57,305 bases of DNA from Sphingomonas paucimobilis NBRC 13935. GTDB lineage: Bacteria; Pseudomonadota; Alphaproteobacteria; Sphingomonadales; Sphingomonadaceae. Numbering within the stretch: position 1 is the stretch's first letter; every line of letters starts with the position of its first letter. The stretch is from NCBI RefSeq assembly GCF_000739895.2, contig NZ_BBJS01000057.1, forward strand, positions 1-57,305, written 5' to 3'. The notes beneath the pieces are model-generated. The model saw nothing but the letters and a program-made list of their open reading frames with translations, had not been told where the DNA came from and made no database searches. The translations under genes and the position numbers were made by a program. Shown here in pieces: positions 32,992 through 41,332 of this stretch.

Positions 32992-33450
32992 ATGGCCATG
33001 AACCTTCCCTCCCGCTCCGGCCGGGGCCGCCGTGCGCCGATGGCGGAGATCAACGTCACGCCGCTGGTCGACGTGATGCTGGTGCTGCTGATCATCTTCA
33101 TGGTGACGGCGCCATTGCTGACCACGGGCGTGCCGGTTAACCTGCCCGATAGCCGCGCCAAGGCGCTGGAGCAGGAGCAGAAGCCCGAGCAGATCTCGAT
33201 CGATGAGCAGGGGCGGCTGTTCCTGAACGAGGATGAGATCAGCGACGCCGATCTGCCCGCCAAGCTGGATGCGATCGCCGCGCGCAAGGACCCGGACGGG
33301 CAGGTGCCGCAAATCTATCTACGCGCCGACCGGGCGCTCGATTACGGCCGGGTGATGCGGGTGATGGGCGAGCTGAACCGCGCCGGGCTGAACCGCGTGT
33401 CGCTGGTTACCGTCGAGGGCGGCGCGGCTGAGGGAGCGGGCGCGCGCTGA
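32992..33450 (+). CDS. tolR: Tol-Pal system protein TolR
   Basis: 152-residue single-span motor subunit. The N-terminal basic segment leads to I-N-V-T-P-L-V-D-V-M-L-V-L-L-I-I-F-M-V with the essential aspartate at the membrane start, then a periplasmic domain (residues 50-140). It lies 13 nt after tolQ and overlaps the tolA start by 1 nt. Confidence 0.96.
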   Translation: MAMNLPSRSGRGRRAPMAEINVTPLVDVMLVLLIIFMVTAPLLTTGVPVNLPDSRAKALEQEQKPEQISIDEQGRLFLNEDEISDADLPAKLDAIAARKDPDGQVPQIYLRADRALDYGRVMRVMGELNRAGLNRVSLVTVEGGAAEGAGAR

Positions 33451-34481
33451 TGGAGCGTGGGGAACGGACCGGGCTGGCGATCGCGGTCGCAGGACATATC
33501 GTCCTGTTCGGCCTGTTGTCGGTCGGCTTTCTGGCGACGCCGAACCCGGAAAAGCTGAAGGTCACGCCGATCGACATCTCGCTGGTCAAGGATGTCGGGC
33601 TGGAGGCCGAATCGCCCACCCCCAACCAGCAACCCGCCCAGTCGATCGCTCCGGAAGAAGGCGCGCCCGAGGATGCGGCCCCGCCCGAGCCGGTGGAGGC
33701 CGAACCCGAGCCGCAGCCGGCCCCTCCGCCGCCCGCGCCGGAACCGCGCCCCCAGCCCAAGCCGCAACCGCAACCCAAGCCTCAGCCGGCGCCCAAACCC
33801 GAACCGCGCCCCGAGCCGAAGCCACAGCCGCGACCCAAGCCGGCGGAGCGGCCGCAACCCAAACCGAAGCCGCAACCGGCCAAGCCCGCCCCCGCCAGAC
33901 CGGCCCCGGCCAAGCCAGCGCCGGCGAAACCCGCGCCGGCGGCGAAGCCGGCTCCGGCCGCGTCCAAGCCCAGCCAATCGGCCGCCAAGCCTTCCGCATC
34001 CCGGCCGACCACGCCCGCGCGTGGACAGGGCAACAGCGCGACCGCCACCGCTGCCAAGCCGCGCGGATCGCGGCTCGGCAATGATTTCCTCAAGGGCCTG
34101 TCGCCCGATCCGTCGCCGTCCAAGTCGGAAGCGGCGCCCGCGACGAAGATCGGTGCGCAGCAACTGGCCAACATCGCCTCGGCGATCCTGCGCCAGGTGC
34201 AGCCCTGCGCCAATCGCCAGGTGACGCCGGGCCCCGGTGCTGAGCGGATCCGCGTGACGATGAACCTGAAGCTCAATCGCGACGGCAGCCTGGCGGCCGC
34301 CCCGCGCGTCGTCGGCCATAGCGGCGTCGATGGCGAGAATGATCGCTATGTCGACCGGGTCGACGATCTGGCGATCGCCACTTTCAAGGGCTGCTCGCCG
34401 CTGCGCGGGTTACCGGCGGAACTCTATGACGTGCCCGGCGGCTGGAGCAACTTCACGCTGCGCTATAAGCTGCCGGGATGA
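33450..34481 (+). CDS. tolA: TolA, trans-envelope linker with TonB/TolA C-terminal domain
   Basis: A 343-residue protein linking TolQR to TolB/Pal. One N-terminal membrane helix (about 10-29); then a linker of about 160 residues (60-215) made almost wholly of Pro-Lys, Pro-Glu, Pro-Gln and Ala-Pro repeats, acidic first and basic later. The globular C-terminal domain (about 235-343) carries two cysteines, in Q-P-C-A-N-R-Q and K-G-C-S-P-L, likely disulfide-bonded. The linker is proline-rich like TonB rather than the Ala/Lys helix of E. coli TolA. Its C-terminal domain is duplicated as the next gene, with which it overlaps by 4 nt. Confidence 0.92.
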   Translation: MERGERTGLAIAVAGHIVLFGLLSVGFLATPNPEKLKVTPIDISLVKDVGLEAESPTPNQQPAQSIAPEEGAPEDAAPPEPVEAEPEPQPAPPPPAPEPRPQPKPQPQPKPQPAPKPEPRPEPKPQPRPKPAERPQPKPKPQPAKPAPARPAPAKPAPAKPAPAAKPAPAASKPSQSAAKPSASRPTTPARGQGNSATATAAKPRGSRLGNDFLKGLSPDPSPSKSEAAPATKIGAQQLANIASAILRQVQPCANRQVTPGPGAERIRVTMNLKLNRDGSLAAAPRVVGHSGVDGENDRYVDRVDDLAIATFKGCSPLRGLPAELYDVPGGWSNFTLRYKLPG

Positions 34482-34918
34482 GGGTGATGCGCCGATCCCT
34501 TGCCGCGTCCATCGGTTTGATCCTGGGACTGATGCCGACCGCGCCTGTGGCGGCGCAGGACGGGACCATGCCACCGGCACGGCCGGCGGATGCCGCGCAG
34601 CAAATACAAATCGCCCGTTCGATCCTGCACCAGGTCCAGCCCTGCGCGAACCGACAGGTCAATCCCGGCCCCGGTGCCAATCGCATCTGGGTCCAGATGA
34701 AGCTGCACCTGGCCCGCGACGGCAGCCTGGCCGAAATCCCGCAGATCGTGGGGCATGGCGGTGTCGATGGTGACAATGAACGCTATGTGGGTCAGATCGA
34801 TGCCGCCGCGATGGCGTCGTTCGAACACTGCACGCCGCTGCACGGGCTGCCGGCGGAACTTTATGATGGGCCCGGCGGCTGGAGCCACATCATGATGCGC
34901 TACAAACTACCGGGTTGA
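34478..34918 (+). CDS. Secreted stand-alone TolA C-terminal-domain protein
   Basis: A 146-residue protein with a signal peptide (about 1-25, ending A-A-Q) and a single domain collinear with the TolA C-terminus. Both contain I-L-x-Q-V-Q-P-C-A-N-R-Q-V-x-P-G-P-G-A, R-D-G-S-L-A, G-L-P-A-E-L-Y-D-x-P-G-G-W-S and end R-Y-K-L-P-G. By eye about two thirds of about 100 residues are identical, and both cysteines are kept. It lacks the membrane helix and the proline-rich linker. It lies between tolA (4-nt overlap) and tolB, so it is made in step with them. A tandem duplication of the tolA 3' end that gained a signal peptide explains it; function unknown, discussed as a finding. Confidence 0.85.
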   Translation: MRVMRRSLAASIGLILGLMPTAPVAAQDGTMPPARPADAAQQIQIARSILHQVQPCANRQVNPGPGANRIWVQMKLHLARDGSLAEIPQIVGHGGVDGDNERYVGQIDAAAMASFEHCTPLHGLPAELYDGPGGWSHIMMRYKLPG

Positions 34919-34920
34919 GG

Positions 34921-36348
34921 ATGATGCTAATGCCCCGTTCCCTGCTGACTCTTCCGCTCACGCTGATGCTGGCGGCCAGTGCGCTGTCCGCGCAGGACGT
35001 GCCGGCGCCCGCGCCCCAGGCCGAGCCTGGGCAGGCCCCGGCCCCGGCCGGGCAGCAACCGGCTGTCGCCCCTGCCAATGGCCAGGAAGGGCTGGTCGTC
35101 GATGTCGAGGGCGGCATTTCTGCGCCGATGCCGATCGCCATTCCCGCCATGCCGACCAATGCCGTCGTGCAGACGGCGGCGGGGACCACCGATGTGGTGG
35201 GGCAGCAGCTGTCGCAGATCATCGCCAATGACCTGCGCAATTCAGGGCTGTTCACGCCGATCCCGCCGGCGCAGCTGCGCACCGTGTCCTTTCCCGAAGT
35301 GACCGCGCCCGCCTTCGACTATTGGAACGGCACCGGCGCGCAGGCGCTGGTCCAGGGCTATGTCCGCGCCAATGGCGACGGCACGCTGACCGTCGGTTGC
35401 TATCTCTATGACGTGCTGGCCAAGAGCGAACTGGCGCGGCAAGGCTTTGTGGTGCAGCCCGCCGAATGGCGCCGCGCCGCGCACAAATGCGCCGACAGCA
35501 TCTATACCAAGCTGACCGGTGAAGGGCCCTATTTCGATAGCCGGATCGTCTATGTCTCGGAAACCGGCCCCAAGGCGCGGCGGATCAAGCGGCTGGCGAT
35601 CATGGACCAGGACGGTGCCAATCACCGCTTCCTGACCAACGGTCAGTCGATCGTGCTGACCCCGCGTTTCGCGCCGAACCAGCAGTCGATCGTCTATATG
35701 TCCTATGTCGACAAGCGGCCGGCCATCTATGTCTATGACATCGGCAGCGGCCGCCAGCGGCTGGTGGTGCAGAATGCCGCGACGACCTTCGCGCCGCGCT
35801 TTTCGCCCGATGGCCGCTGGATCCTCTTCTCGATGGCGCAGGGCGGCAACACCGATATCTACCGCGTCTCGGCGCAAGGGGGCACGCCGCAGCGGCTGAC
35901 CAACTCGCCCGGCATCGATACCGGCGGCAGCTATTCGCCCGACGGCTCCAAGATCGTGTTCGAAAGCGACCGCTCGGGCGGACAGCAGATTTACGTGATG
36001 AACGCCGATGGCTCGAACCAGCAGCGGATCAGCTTTGGCGGCGGGCGCTATGCGACCCCGGTGTGGAGCCCGCGCGGCGACCTGATCGCCTTCACCAAGC
36101 TGGGCGGGGCGTTTCGCATCGGCATCATGAACCCGTCGGGTGGGGCTGAGAAGCTGTTGACCAATAGCTGGCAGGACGAAGGGCCGAGCTGGTCGCCCAA
36201 TGGCCGCGTCATCACCTTCCAGCGCACGACGCAAGGATCGTCGGGCAAGGCCGATGTGTGGATGGTCGACCTGACCGGCGTCAACGAACGGCGTATTCCG
36301 ACCCCGCTCGACGGGTCGGATCCCGCCTGGGGGCCGCTGCGGCCCTGA
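34921..36348 (+). CDS. tolB: Tol-Pal system translocation protein TolB
   Basis: Periplasmic beta-propeller that bridges TolA and Pal. 475 residues with a signal peptide (ending A-L-S-A-Q) and a low-complexity Ala/Pro/Gln stretch to about residue 55. The N-terminal alpha/beta domain (about 75-210) precedes six propeller blades with repeated F-S-P-D-G-R-W, Y-S-P-D-G-S-K and W-S-P-N-G-R-V motifs. Starts at 34924 and 34930 are also in frame; gagg at 34917-34920 would best serve 34930. It follows the TolA-domain gene by 2 nt. Confidence 0.96.
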   Translation: MMLMPRSLLTLPLTLMLAASALSAQDVPAPAPQAEPGQAPAPAGQQPAVAPANGQEGLVVDVEGGISAPMPIAIPAMPTNAVVQTAAGTTDVVGQQLSQIIANDLRNSGLFTPIPPAQLRTVSFPEVTAPAFDYWNGTGAQALVQGYVRANGDGTLTVGCYLYDVLAKSELARQGFVVQPAEWRRAAHKCADSIYTKLTGEGPYFDSRIVYVSETGPKARRIKRLAIMDQDGANHRFLTNGQSIVLTPRFAPNQQSIVYMSYVDKRPAIYVYDIGSGRQRLVVQNAATTFAPRFSPDGRWILFSMAQGGNTDIYRVSAQGGTPQRLTNSPGIDTGGSYSPDGSKIVFESDRSGGQQIYVMNADGSNQQRISFGGGRYATPVWSPRGDLIAFTKLGGAFRIGIMNPSGGAEKLLTNSWQDEGPSWSPNGRVITFQRTTQGSSGKADVWMVDLTGVNERRIPTPLDGSDPAWGPLRP

Positions 36349-36403
36349 CGACGTTGGGAGCGGGTTTCGGGGGCGAAACGAATCCAGAGGGAGTGATAGT
36401 CCA

Positions 36404-36928
36404 GTGACCAAGATCAAGACCACGCTTGTCGTCGCCACCATGGCGCTCGCGATCGCCGGCTGTGCCAAGAAGCGCCCCGCCGTCCTGCCGCCGGCCCCGG
36501 TCGACCAGAATGCGGGCGTCGACCCCAATGCGGGTCAGGCGACGCCGACCGATGGCGCGATCGTCCCGGGTTCGGACGCCGATTTCAAGCGCTCGGTGAC
36601 CTCGAACACGATCCATTTCGGGCTCGACCAATATGATATCGATCCCGAATCGCGCGCGATCCTGGACAGCCAGGCGGGGTGGCTGATGCGCTATCCCAAT
36701 GTCCGCATCACGATCGAGGGGCATTGCGACGAACGCGGCACGCGCGAATATAACCTCGCGCTGGGCGATCGCCGCGCCAACGCCGCCAAGAATTATCTCG
36801 CCGCGCGCGGCGTGTCGGCGGACCGGATGACGGTCATCAGCTATGGCAAGGAACGCCCGATCGCACTGGGTTCGGACGAAGCCAGCTATGCGCAGAATCG
36901 TCGCGCGGTGACGGTCGTTCTGGGGTGA
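36404..36928 (+). CDS. pal: Peptidoglycan-associated lipoprotein Pal
   Basis: Outer-membrane lipoprotein that anchors the Tol system to peptidoglycan. 174 residues; lipobox A-I-A-G-C with Cys20, a short Pro/Asn/Gly linker, and an OmpA-like domain (about 65-174) with I-E-G-H-C-D-E-R-G-T-R-E-Y-N-L-A-L-G-D-R-R-A for diaminopimelate binding. The GTG start at 36404 has agaggga upstream. A clear terminator follows. Confidence 0.97.
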   Translation: MTKIKTTLVVATMALAIAGCAKKRPAVLPPAPVDQNAGVDPNAGQATPTDGAIVPGSDADFKRSVTSNTIHFGLDQYDIDPESRAILDSQAGWLMRYPNVRITIEGHCDERGTREYNLALGDRRANAAKNYLAARGVSADRMTVISYGKERPIALGSDEASYAQNRRAVTVVLG

Positions 36929-36934
36929 TGAAAG

Positions 36935-36963
36935 GCCCGGCCCATTTGGGGCCGGGCGTTTTG
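36935..36963 (+). terminator. Rho-independent terminator of the tol-pal operon
   Basis: gcccggccc (36935-36943) pairs with gggccgggc (36949-36957) around atttg and is followed by gtttt. It starts 7 nt after the pal stop. Confidence 0.85.
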
Positions 36964-36992
36964 GCAGGCGCTGGGCGAGGGGGAAGCGTGCG

Positions 36993-37099
36993 CTTCGGCT
37001 TCGCTCAGCGTGAACGGCGTGTGGGGGGCGTGGCTTCCGGCCATGCGGGCGACTGACCGCGTTTCAACCTAACCCCGTTCAGCCTGAGCGAAGTCGAAG
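36993..37099. repeat. Dispersed palindromic repeat, family A (copy 3)
   Basis: cttcggcttcgctcagcgtg... (36993-37017) and ccgttcagcctgagcgaagt... (37075-37099) are inverted arms about 57 nt apart, here with the gttc/gaac ends facing inward, the reverse of the copy at 2863. The right arm is translated as the last residues of the S1/P1 nuclease on the minus strand. Confidence 0.75.
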
Positions 37100-37983
37100 G
37101 CCACGCGACTCCGCCCTGCCTTCACCCCCCTAAACGCGCTGTTTAACAGTTTGGCCAAGCGCAACCCACCACGTTTGATCTGTTCGCGTTCGACCGGCGC
37201 CATCGCCTCGATCGCCGCTTCGTCCATATGCATGTGTGCCGGCGTCGGCCGGCACGCATCGCCGCCCATCGCGGCGGCATAGGCCCGCTTGGCGATCGCC
37301 CAATTCTCGCGGCTCCAGGCCATCACGCCGCCCGCCGCCTCGCGCCGCTGCTCGGCAACCGGATAGCGCCGGACGATCGCCGGCGGCGTCGAGATGGCGC
37401 GCTCGGCCAGCAGCCCGTCCCATACCGAATGCAGGTTGAGACGCGGCGTCGCATAGATGCCGTAATCGACATGGGTGTCGTTGCCGCCCTTGTCGCCCTT
37501 GTCCCCGGCGTGAAGCGGCTGGTGCAGGTCGCCGACGAAATGGACGAGGAAGGCCAGGGCCATCACCCGGTCCTTCTGGCTGGCGCGCTTGTCCTTCAGG
37601 ATCGCGAGCTGGCGCGGAATCTGCGCCGACACGCAATCGCCCGTGTCGCAGGCCGGCGGCAGGCGGAAGGGCTGGCAGATGTCCACATTCTGATAATGCC
37701 AGCTATAGGCATAGCCGAAGCGCGACTTGCCGGCCTCGTCCTTCAGCGGCTTGACGCAATCCGGCCAGACGCTGGCTTCCTCGATGGTGCGGACGGGGCA
37801 GGTGGGGGTGTCGAGCTTCGCTTGCGCGCGCAGGATCTGGCGAATCTCCGCACGCGCATGCGGGGTGATATTGGCCCAGGCGATCGCCGCGACGGTCTCA
37901 TGACCATATTCCCAATAGGCGGCGGCGGGCGAGGCGAAGAGGGACGCCGCGATCATCGCGACGAACAGGCGCAAGTGCTTCAT
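37069..37983 (-). CDS. S1/P1-family nuclease with repeat-encoded C-terminal tail
   Basis: Exported zinc-dependent single-strand nuclease/phosphatase of 304 residues. The signal peptide ends A-A-A-Y, putting W24 near the mature N-terminus (the family uses the N-terminal Trp as a metal ligand). Zinc motifs are H-F-V-G-D-L-H-Q-P-L-H at 148-158, G-G-N-D at 166-169 and N-L-H-S-V-W-D at 183-189. The last 11 residues (V-A-F-D-F-A-Q-A-E-R-G) come from repeat family A and are not part of the domain. A single-gene unit, 10 nt downstream of the peptidase gene on the same strand. Confidence 0.9.
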   Translation of the reverse strand: MKHLRLFVAMIAASLFASPAAAYWEYGHETVAAIAWANITPHARAEIRQILRAQAKLDTPTCPVRTIEEASVWPDCVKPLKDEAGKSRFGYAYSWHYQNVDICQPFRLPPACDTGDCVSAQIPRQLAILKDKRASQKDRVMALAFLVHFVGDLHQPLHAGDKGDKGGNDTHVDYGIYATPRLNLHSVWDGLLAERAISTPPAIVRRYPVAEQRREAAGGVMAWSRENWAIAKRAYAAAMGGDACRPTPAHMHMDEAAIEAMAPVEREQIKRGGLRLAKLLNSAFRGVKAGRSRVAFDFAQAERG

Positions 37984-37993
37984 GACGCGCGTT

Positions 37994-38920
37994 TTATCCC
38001 TCGTCGGCGTAGATCGCTACCCTGTGTTCGCCACCGCTCGTCGCACGGCCGCGATACATGCCCGCCGTGGTCATGCTCCAGGCGATGCTGCCATCCGGCG
38101 CGGCGACGATGGTGCCACCGGTGCCGCCCAGGTCGCGTACCTCGGCCAGCACTGCGTCGGCGGCCTGCTGGATGCTGTCGCCGGTGAAGCGACGGCGCGC
38201 GGCGATCTCATGCCCGACGCCGACGCGGATGAAGACCTCGCCCGAGCCGGTGCAGGACACCGCACAGGCGCGATCGTCGGCATAGGTGCCGGCGCCGATC
38301 AGCGGCGAATCGCCGATCCGGCCCCAGCGCTTGCCCGTGACGCCCCCGGTCGAGGTGGCGGCGGCGACATGGCCCTGCATGTCGCAGGCGACGGCACCGA
38401 CCGTGCCATATTTCATATCGCTGTCGAAGGCGTCGGCACCCCGCGACAGGAGCTCGTCGAGCTGGCGACGGCGTTCGTCGGTGTGGAACCAGGCAGGGTC
38501 GACCTGCTCCAGCCCCTGTTCAATCGCGAAGCGATCCGCGCCCGCGCCGGCGAGCAGGACATGTGGACTGGCGGTCATCACCGCGCGCGCCAGCGACACC
38601 GGATGGCGGGTGCGCGTTACACCCGCGACCGAACCGGCGCGGCGGTCGCGACCGTCCATGATCGCGGCATCGAGTTCGTTGGTTCCTTCCCGCGTGAAGC
38701 AGGCGCCGCGCCCGGCATTGAAATGCGGATCGTCCTCCAGCACGCGGACCGCGGCCTCGACCGCGTCGAGCGCCTCGCCGCCACCGGCCAGCACCGCCGC
38801 CCCGGCCTTTAGCGCCGCGTCCAGCCCGGCGCGTGCGCCGGCGTCCTGCTCAGTGGTCAGGACGTCGCGCGTAATCCGGCCCGCGCCGCCATGGATGACC
38901 AGCGACCAGGATGCGGACAT
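37994..38920 (-). CDS. Isoaspartyl peptidase / L-asparaginase (Ntn hydrolase)
   Basis: Cytosolic type-2 asparaginase that removes isoaspartyl residues from peptides. 308 residues; self-cleavage should occur before T173 in Y-G-T-V-G-A-V-A-C-D, giving alpha and beta chains. Other markers: opening V-I-H-G-G-A-G, H-F-N-A-G-R-G-A near 66-73, and substrate motifs S-T-G-G and G-D-S-P-L-I-G-A-G-T-Y-A-D around 190-215. It probably shares a transcript with the S1/P1 nuclease. Confidence 0.95.
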   Translation of the reverse strand: MSASWSLVIHGGAGRITRDVLTTEQDAGARAGLDAALKAGAAVLAGGGEALDAVEAAVRVLEDDPHFNAGRGACFTREGTNELDAAIMDGRDRRAGSVAGVTRTRHPVSLARAVMTASPHVLLAGAGADRFAIEQGLEQVDPAWFHTDERRRQLDELLSRGADAFDSDMKYGTVGAVACDMQGHVAAATSTGGVTGKRWGRIGDSPLIGAGTYADDRACAVSCTGSGEVFIRVGVGHEIAARRRFTGDSIQQAADAVLAEVRDLGGTGGTIVAAPDGSIAWSMTTAGMYRGRATSGGEHRVAIYADEG

Positions 38921-38962
38921 GGGTGTACTCCAGGAAAGACAAGGAAAGTCCCGCGCCCCCTA

Positions 38963-40129
38963 TCAGATCGCCCGCTTGCTGCCATCCCCCGGCCGCAACC
39001 CGATCAGGGGGCGCAGCCAACGCACCCGGCGGCCGACCAGATAGAAGAGCCAGCATCCCGCCACCGTCGCGATTATCAGGATCAGCGCATCGAACGCCAG
39101 CGGCCATCCCGCGCCCTGCAAGGCGAGCGCGACCAGGATGATGATGGTCTGGTGGATCAGATAGAAGGGGAACACCGCCTCCGTCAGCGTCCGGCGCCAG
39201 ACATGGTCGCGGTTCCAGAAACGCTCGGCGATCCCGATCAGTGCGACGACCGCCATCCATCCCTGCACCGCGCGCGCGCCGGCGAAGATGTTACCCAATC
39301 CCGCTGGCGCACCCGCCAGCCCGGGCCAGCGCAGCTCCAGCCCCGCCGCGACGCCATAGCTGAGGAGTGCAATAATCCCGGCGACGATCCAGCCCCGGCG
39401 GAAACTGTCCAGCACCCGCTCCGACCCCGCCATGCCGAAGCCGAACAGCAGCGCCGGGAAATAGAGGAGATGCGCCAGCCCGTCGTCGATCAGGCCATGG
39501 GTTTCGCTCTCGCCGGGAAACCAATGGATATCGACCAGCATCAGCCAGCCGACGGGCAGGATCACGCCCCCCCAACCGCCGAAGATCCGGTCGAACAGCC
39601 TTTGCGCCGCGCGCGCCCAGGGGTGGCCGACCGCCAGCATCAGCGCGATCGCCATGGTATAGGCCCAGAGGTAACCGACGAACCACAGGTGATTCCAGGC
39701 CGGCGTCGGCACCACGCCGCCGATTCGCCGGAAGCTCAGCCAATCGCGCGTCCAGAAGGTCCAATAGGACCCCGGATAGCCATATTTGCTGACCAGCTCG
39801 GCCCAGATCTGTGGCGGCACCAGCACGGCGATCCCGAACGCCAGCGGCACGAGCAGTCGGATGCTGCGCCCGCGCACGAAACTGAGGATCGACGGGTGCC
39901 GCACCGCCAGCGCGCGGGTGGCATAGCCCGACACGACGAACAGCAGCATCAGCCGCCACGGATTGCTCGCCAGCATCGGGATCGCGACCCAGGGCAGGCT
40001 GGCCAACTGCACGTGGAAGCCCCAGGGCACGAACACCATGCCGATATGGTACAGGATCAGGATGGCGAAGGCGCCGATGCGCAGCCAGTCGAGACCATAA
40101 TGGCGGGGGATGGGGGCGGCGGCGGTCAT
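38963..40129 (-). CDS. Acyltransferase family 3 (OpgC-like) membrane protein
   Basis: A 388-residue polytopic protein with about ten transmembrane helices. The opening R-H-Y-G-L-D-W-L-R-I-G-A-F-A-I-L-I-L-Y-H-I-G-M-V has the family's R/D...H pattern in helix 1 (catalytic histidine), and F-V-V-S-G-Y-A-T follows. The C-terminal F-P-F-Y-L-I-H-Q-T helix is also typical. OpgC-type members succinylate periplasmic glucans, while others O-acetylate polysaccharides; the target here is unknown. ATG 40129 was chosen; an upstream start at 40198 would overlap ispG. Confidence 0.87.
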   Translation of the reverse strand: MTAAAPIPRHYGLDWLRIGAFAILILYHIGMVFVPWGFHVQLASLPWVAIPMLASNPWRLMLLFVVSGYATRALAVRHPSILSFVRGRSIRLLVPLAFGIAVLVPPQIWAELVSKYGYPGSYWTFWTRDWLSFRRIGGVVPTPAWNHLWFVGYLWAYTMAIALMLAVGHPWARAAQRLFDRIFGGWGGVILPVGWLMLVDIHWFPGESETHGLIDDGLAHLLYFPALLFGFGMAGSERVLDSFRRGWIVAGIIALLSYGVAAGLELRWPGLAGAPAGLGNIFAGARAVQGWMAVVALIGIAERFWNRDHVWRRTLTEAVFPFYLIHQTIIILVALALQGAGWPLAFDALILIIATVAGCWLFYLVGRRVRWLRPLIGLRPGDGSKRAI

Positions 40130-40190
40130 TCTGGGGGTCTGGTACAGCACTGACTTTGAACCGCAACGCCGCGCGCGTATATAGGGGTCC

Positions 40191-41318
40191 ATGTCCATTC
40201 GTCCCTGGCGAGATATCGTCCGCCGCCAAAGCCGTCAGATCATGGTGGGCAACGTGCCCGTGGGCGGCGACGCCCCCGTCACCGTGCAGACCATGACCAA
40301 CACGCCGACCAGCGATCCGGTCGCTACGATCGACCAGATTCGCCGGTGCGAAGAGGCGGGCGCGGACATCATCCGCGTCTCCTGCCCCGACACCGATTCG
40401 ACGGCGGCGCTGGCCAAGATCACCAAGGCGGCACGCGTGCCGATCGTCGCGGACATCCATTTCCACTATAAGCGTGCGCTGGAGGCGGCCGATGCGGGCG
40501 CGGCCTGTCTGCGCATCAATCCGGGCAATATCGGTTCGTCCGAGCGCGTCGCCGAAGTGGTCCGCGCCGCCAAGGCCAATGGTTGCGCCATCCGCATCGG
40601 CGTGAATGCCGGTAGCCTCGAGAAGGACCTGCTCGAAAAATATGGCGAGCCCTGTCCCGAGGCGCTGGTGGAAAGCGCGCTCGACCATATCAAGCTGCTC
40701 CAGGACCATGACTTCCACGAGTATAAGGTCGCGGTGAAGGCGTCCGACGTGTTCCTGGCGGTCGCTGCCTATCAGGGGCTGGCCGAGGCGACCGATTGCC
40801 CGCTGCATCTGGGCATTACCGAGGCGGGTGGGCTGATCGGCGGGACGGTCAAGTCCTCGATCGGCATCGGCTCGCTGCTATGGTTCGGGATCGGTGACAC
40901 GATCCGCGTTTCCCTGTCGGCCGAGCCTGAAGAGGAGGTGCGCGTCGGCTTCGAGATCCTGAAGGCGCTGGGCATCCGCAATCGCGGCGTGCGCGTCGTG
41001 TCCTGCCCGTCCTGCGCGCGGCAGGGTTTCGACGTGATCCGCACCGTCCAGGTACTGGAGGAGCGGCTCCAGCACATCCGCACGCCCATGTCGTTGTCGG
41101 TGCTGGGCTGCGTCGTCAACGGCCCCGGCGAGGCGCGCGAGACCGATATCGGCGTGACCGGCGGCGGCAATGGCAAGCACATGGTCTATCTGTCGGGCCT
41201 GACCGACCACACGGTCGAGGATGCCGACATGGTCGACCATATCGTCAAGCTGGTCGAGGCCAAGGCCGCCGAGCTGGAAGCCGCCGACGTGGCGAAGGCG
41301 GCGATCGCGGCGGAGTAA
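40191..41318 (+). CDS. ispG: 4-hydroxy-3-methylbut-2-enyl diphosphate synthase (flavodoxin type)
   Basis: Penultimate step of the MEP isoprenoid pathway. 375 residues; the N-terminal TIM barrel opens with V-P-V-G-G-D-A-P-V-T-V-Q-T-M-T-N-T, and the C-terminal domain has the 4Fe-4S ligands in S-C-P-S-C-A-R-Q-G-F (near 268) and G-C-V-V-N-G-P-G-E-A (near 305). G-G-N-G-K near the end completes the signature. Transcription starts close to the divergent acyltransferase; the gap is 61 nt. Confidence 0.98.
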   Translation: MSIRPWRDIVRRQSRQIMVGNVPVGGDAPVTVQTMTNTPTSDPVATIDQIRRCEEAGADIIRVSCPDTDSTAALAKITKAARVPIVADIHFHYKRALEAADAGAACLRINPGNIGSSERVAEVVRAAKANGCAIRIGVNAGSLEKDLLEKYGEPCPEALVESALDHIKLLQDHDFHEYKVAVKASDVFLAVAAYQGLAEATDCPLHLGITEAGGLIGGTVKSSIGIGSLLWFGIGDTIRVSLSAEPEEEVRVGFEILKALGIRNRGVRVVSCPSCARQGFDVIRTVQVLEERLQHIRTPMSLSVLGCVVNGPGEARETDIGVTGGGNGKHMVYLSGLTDHTVEDADMVDHIVKLVEAKAAELEAADVAKAAIAAE

Positions 41319-41332
41319 CCCGTCCTCCCTGG

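Noticed and set aside
33342..34319. Glycine/arginine/leucine-rich open frame on the minus strand
   Set aside because: Complement of the proline-rich TolA linker; the repeat composition follows from that and is not an independent protein.
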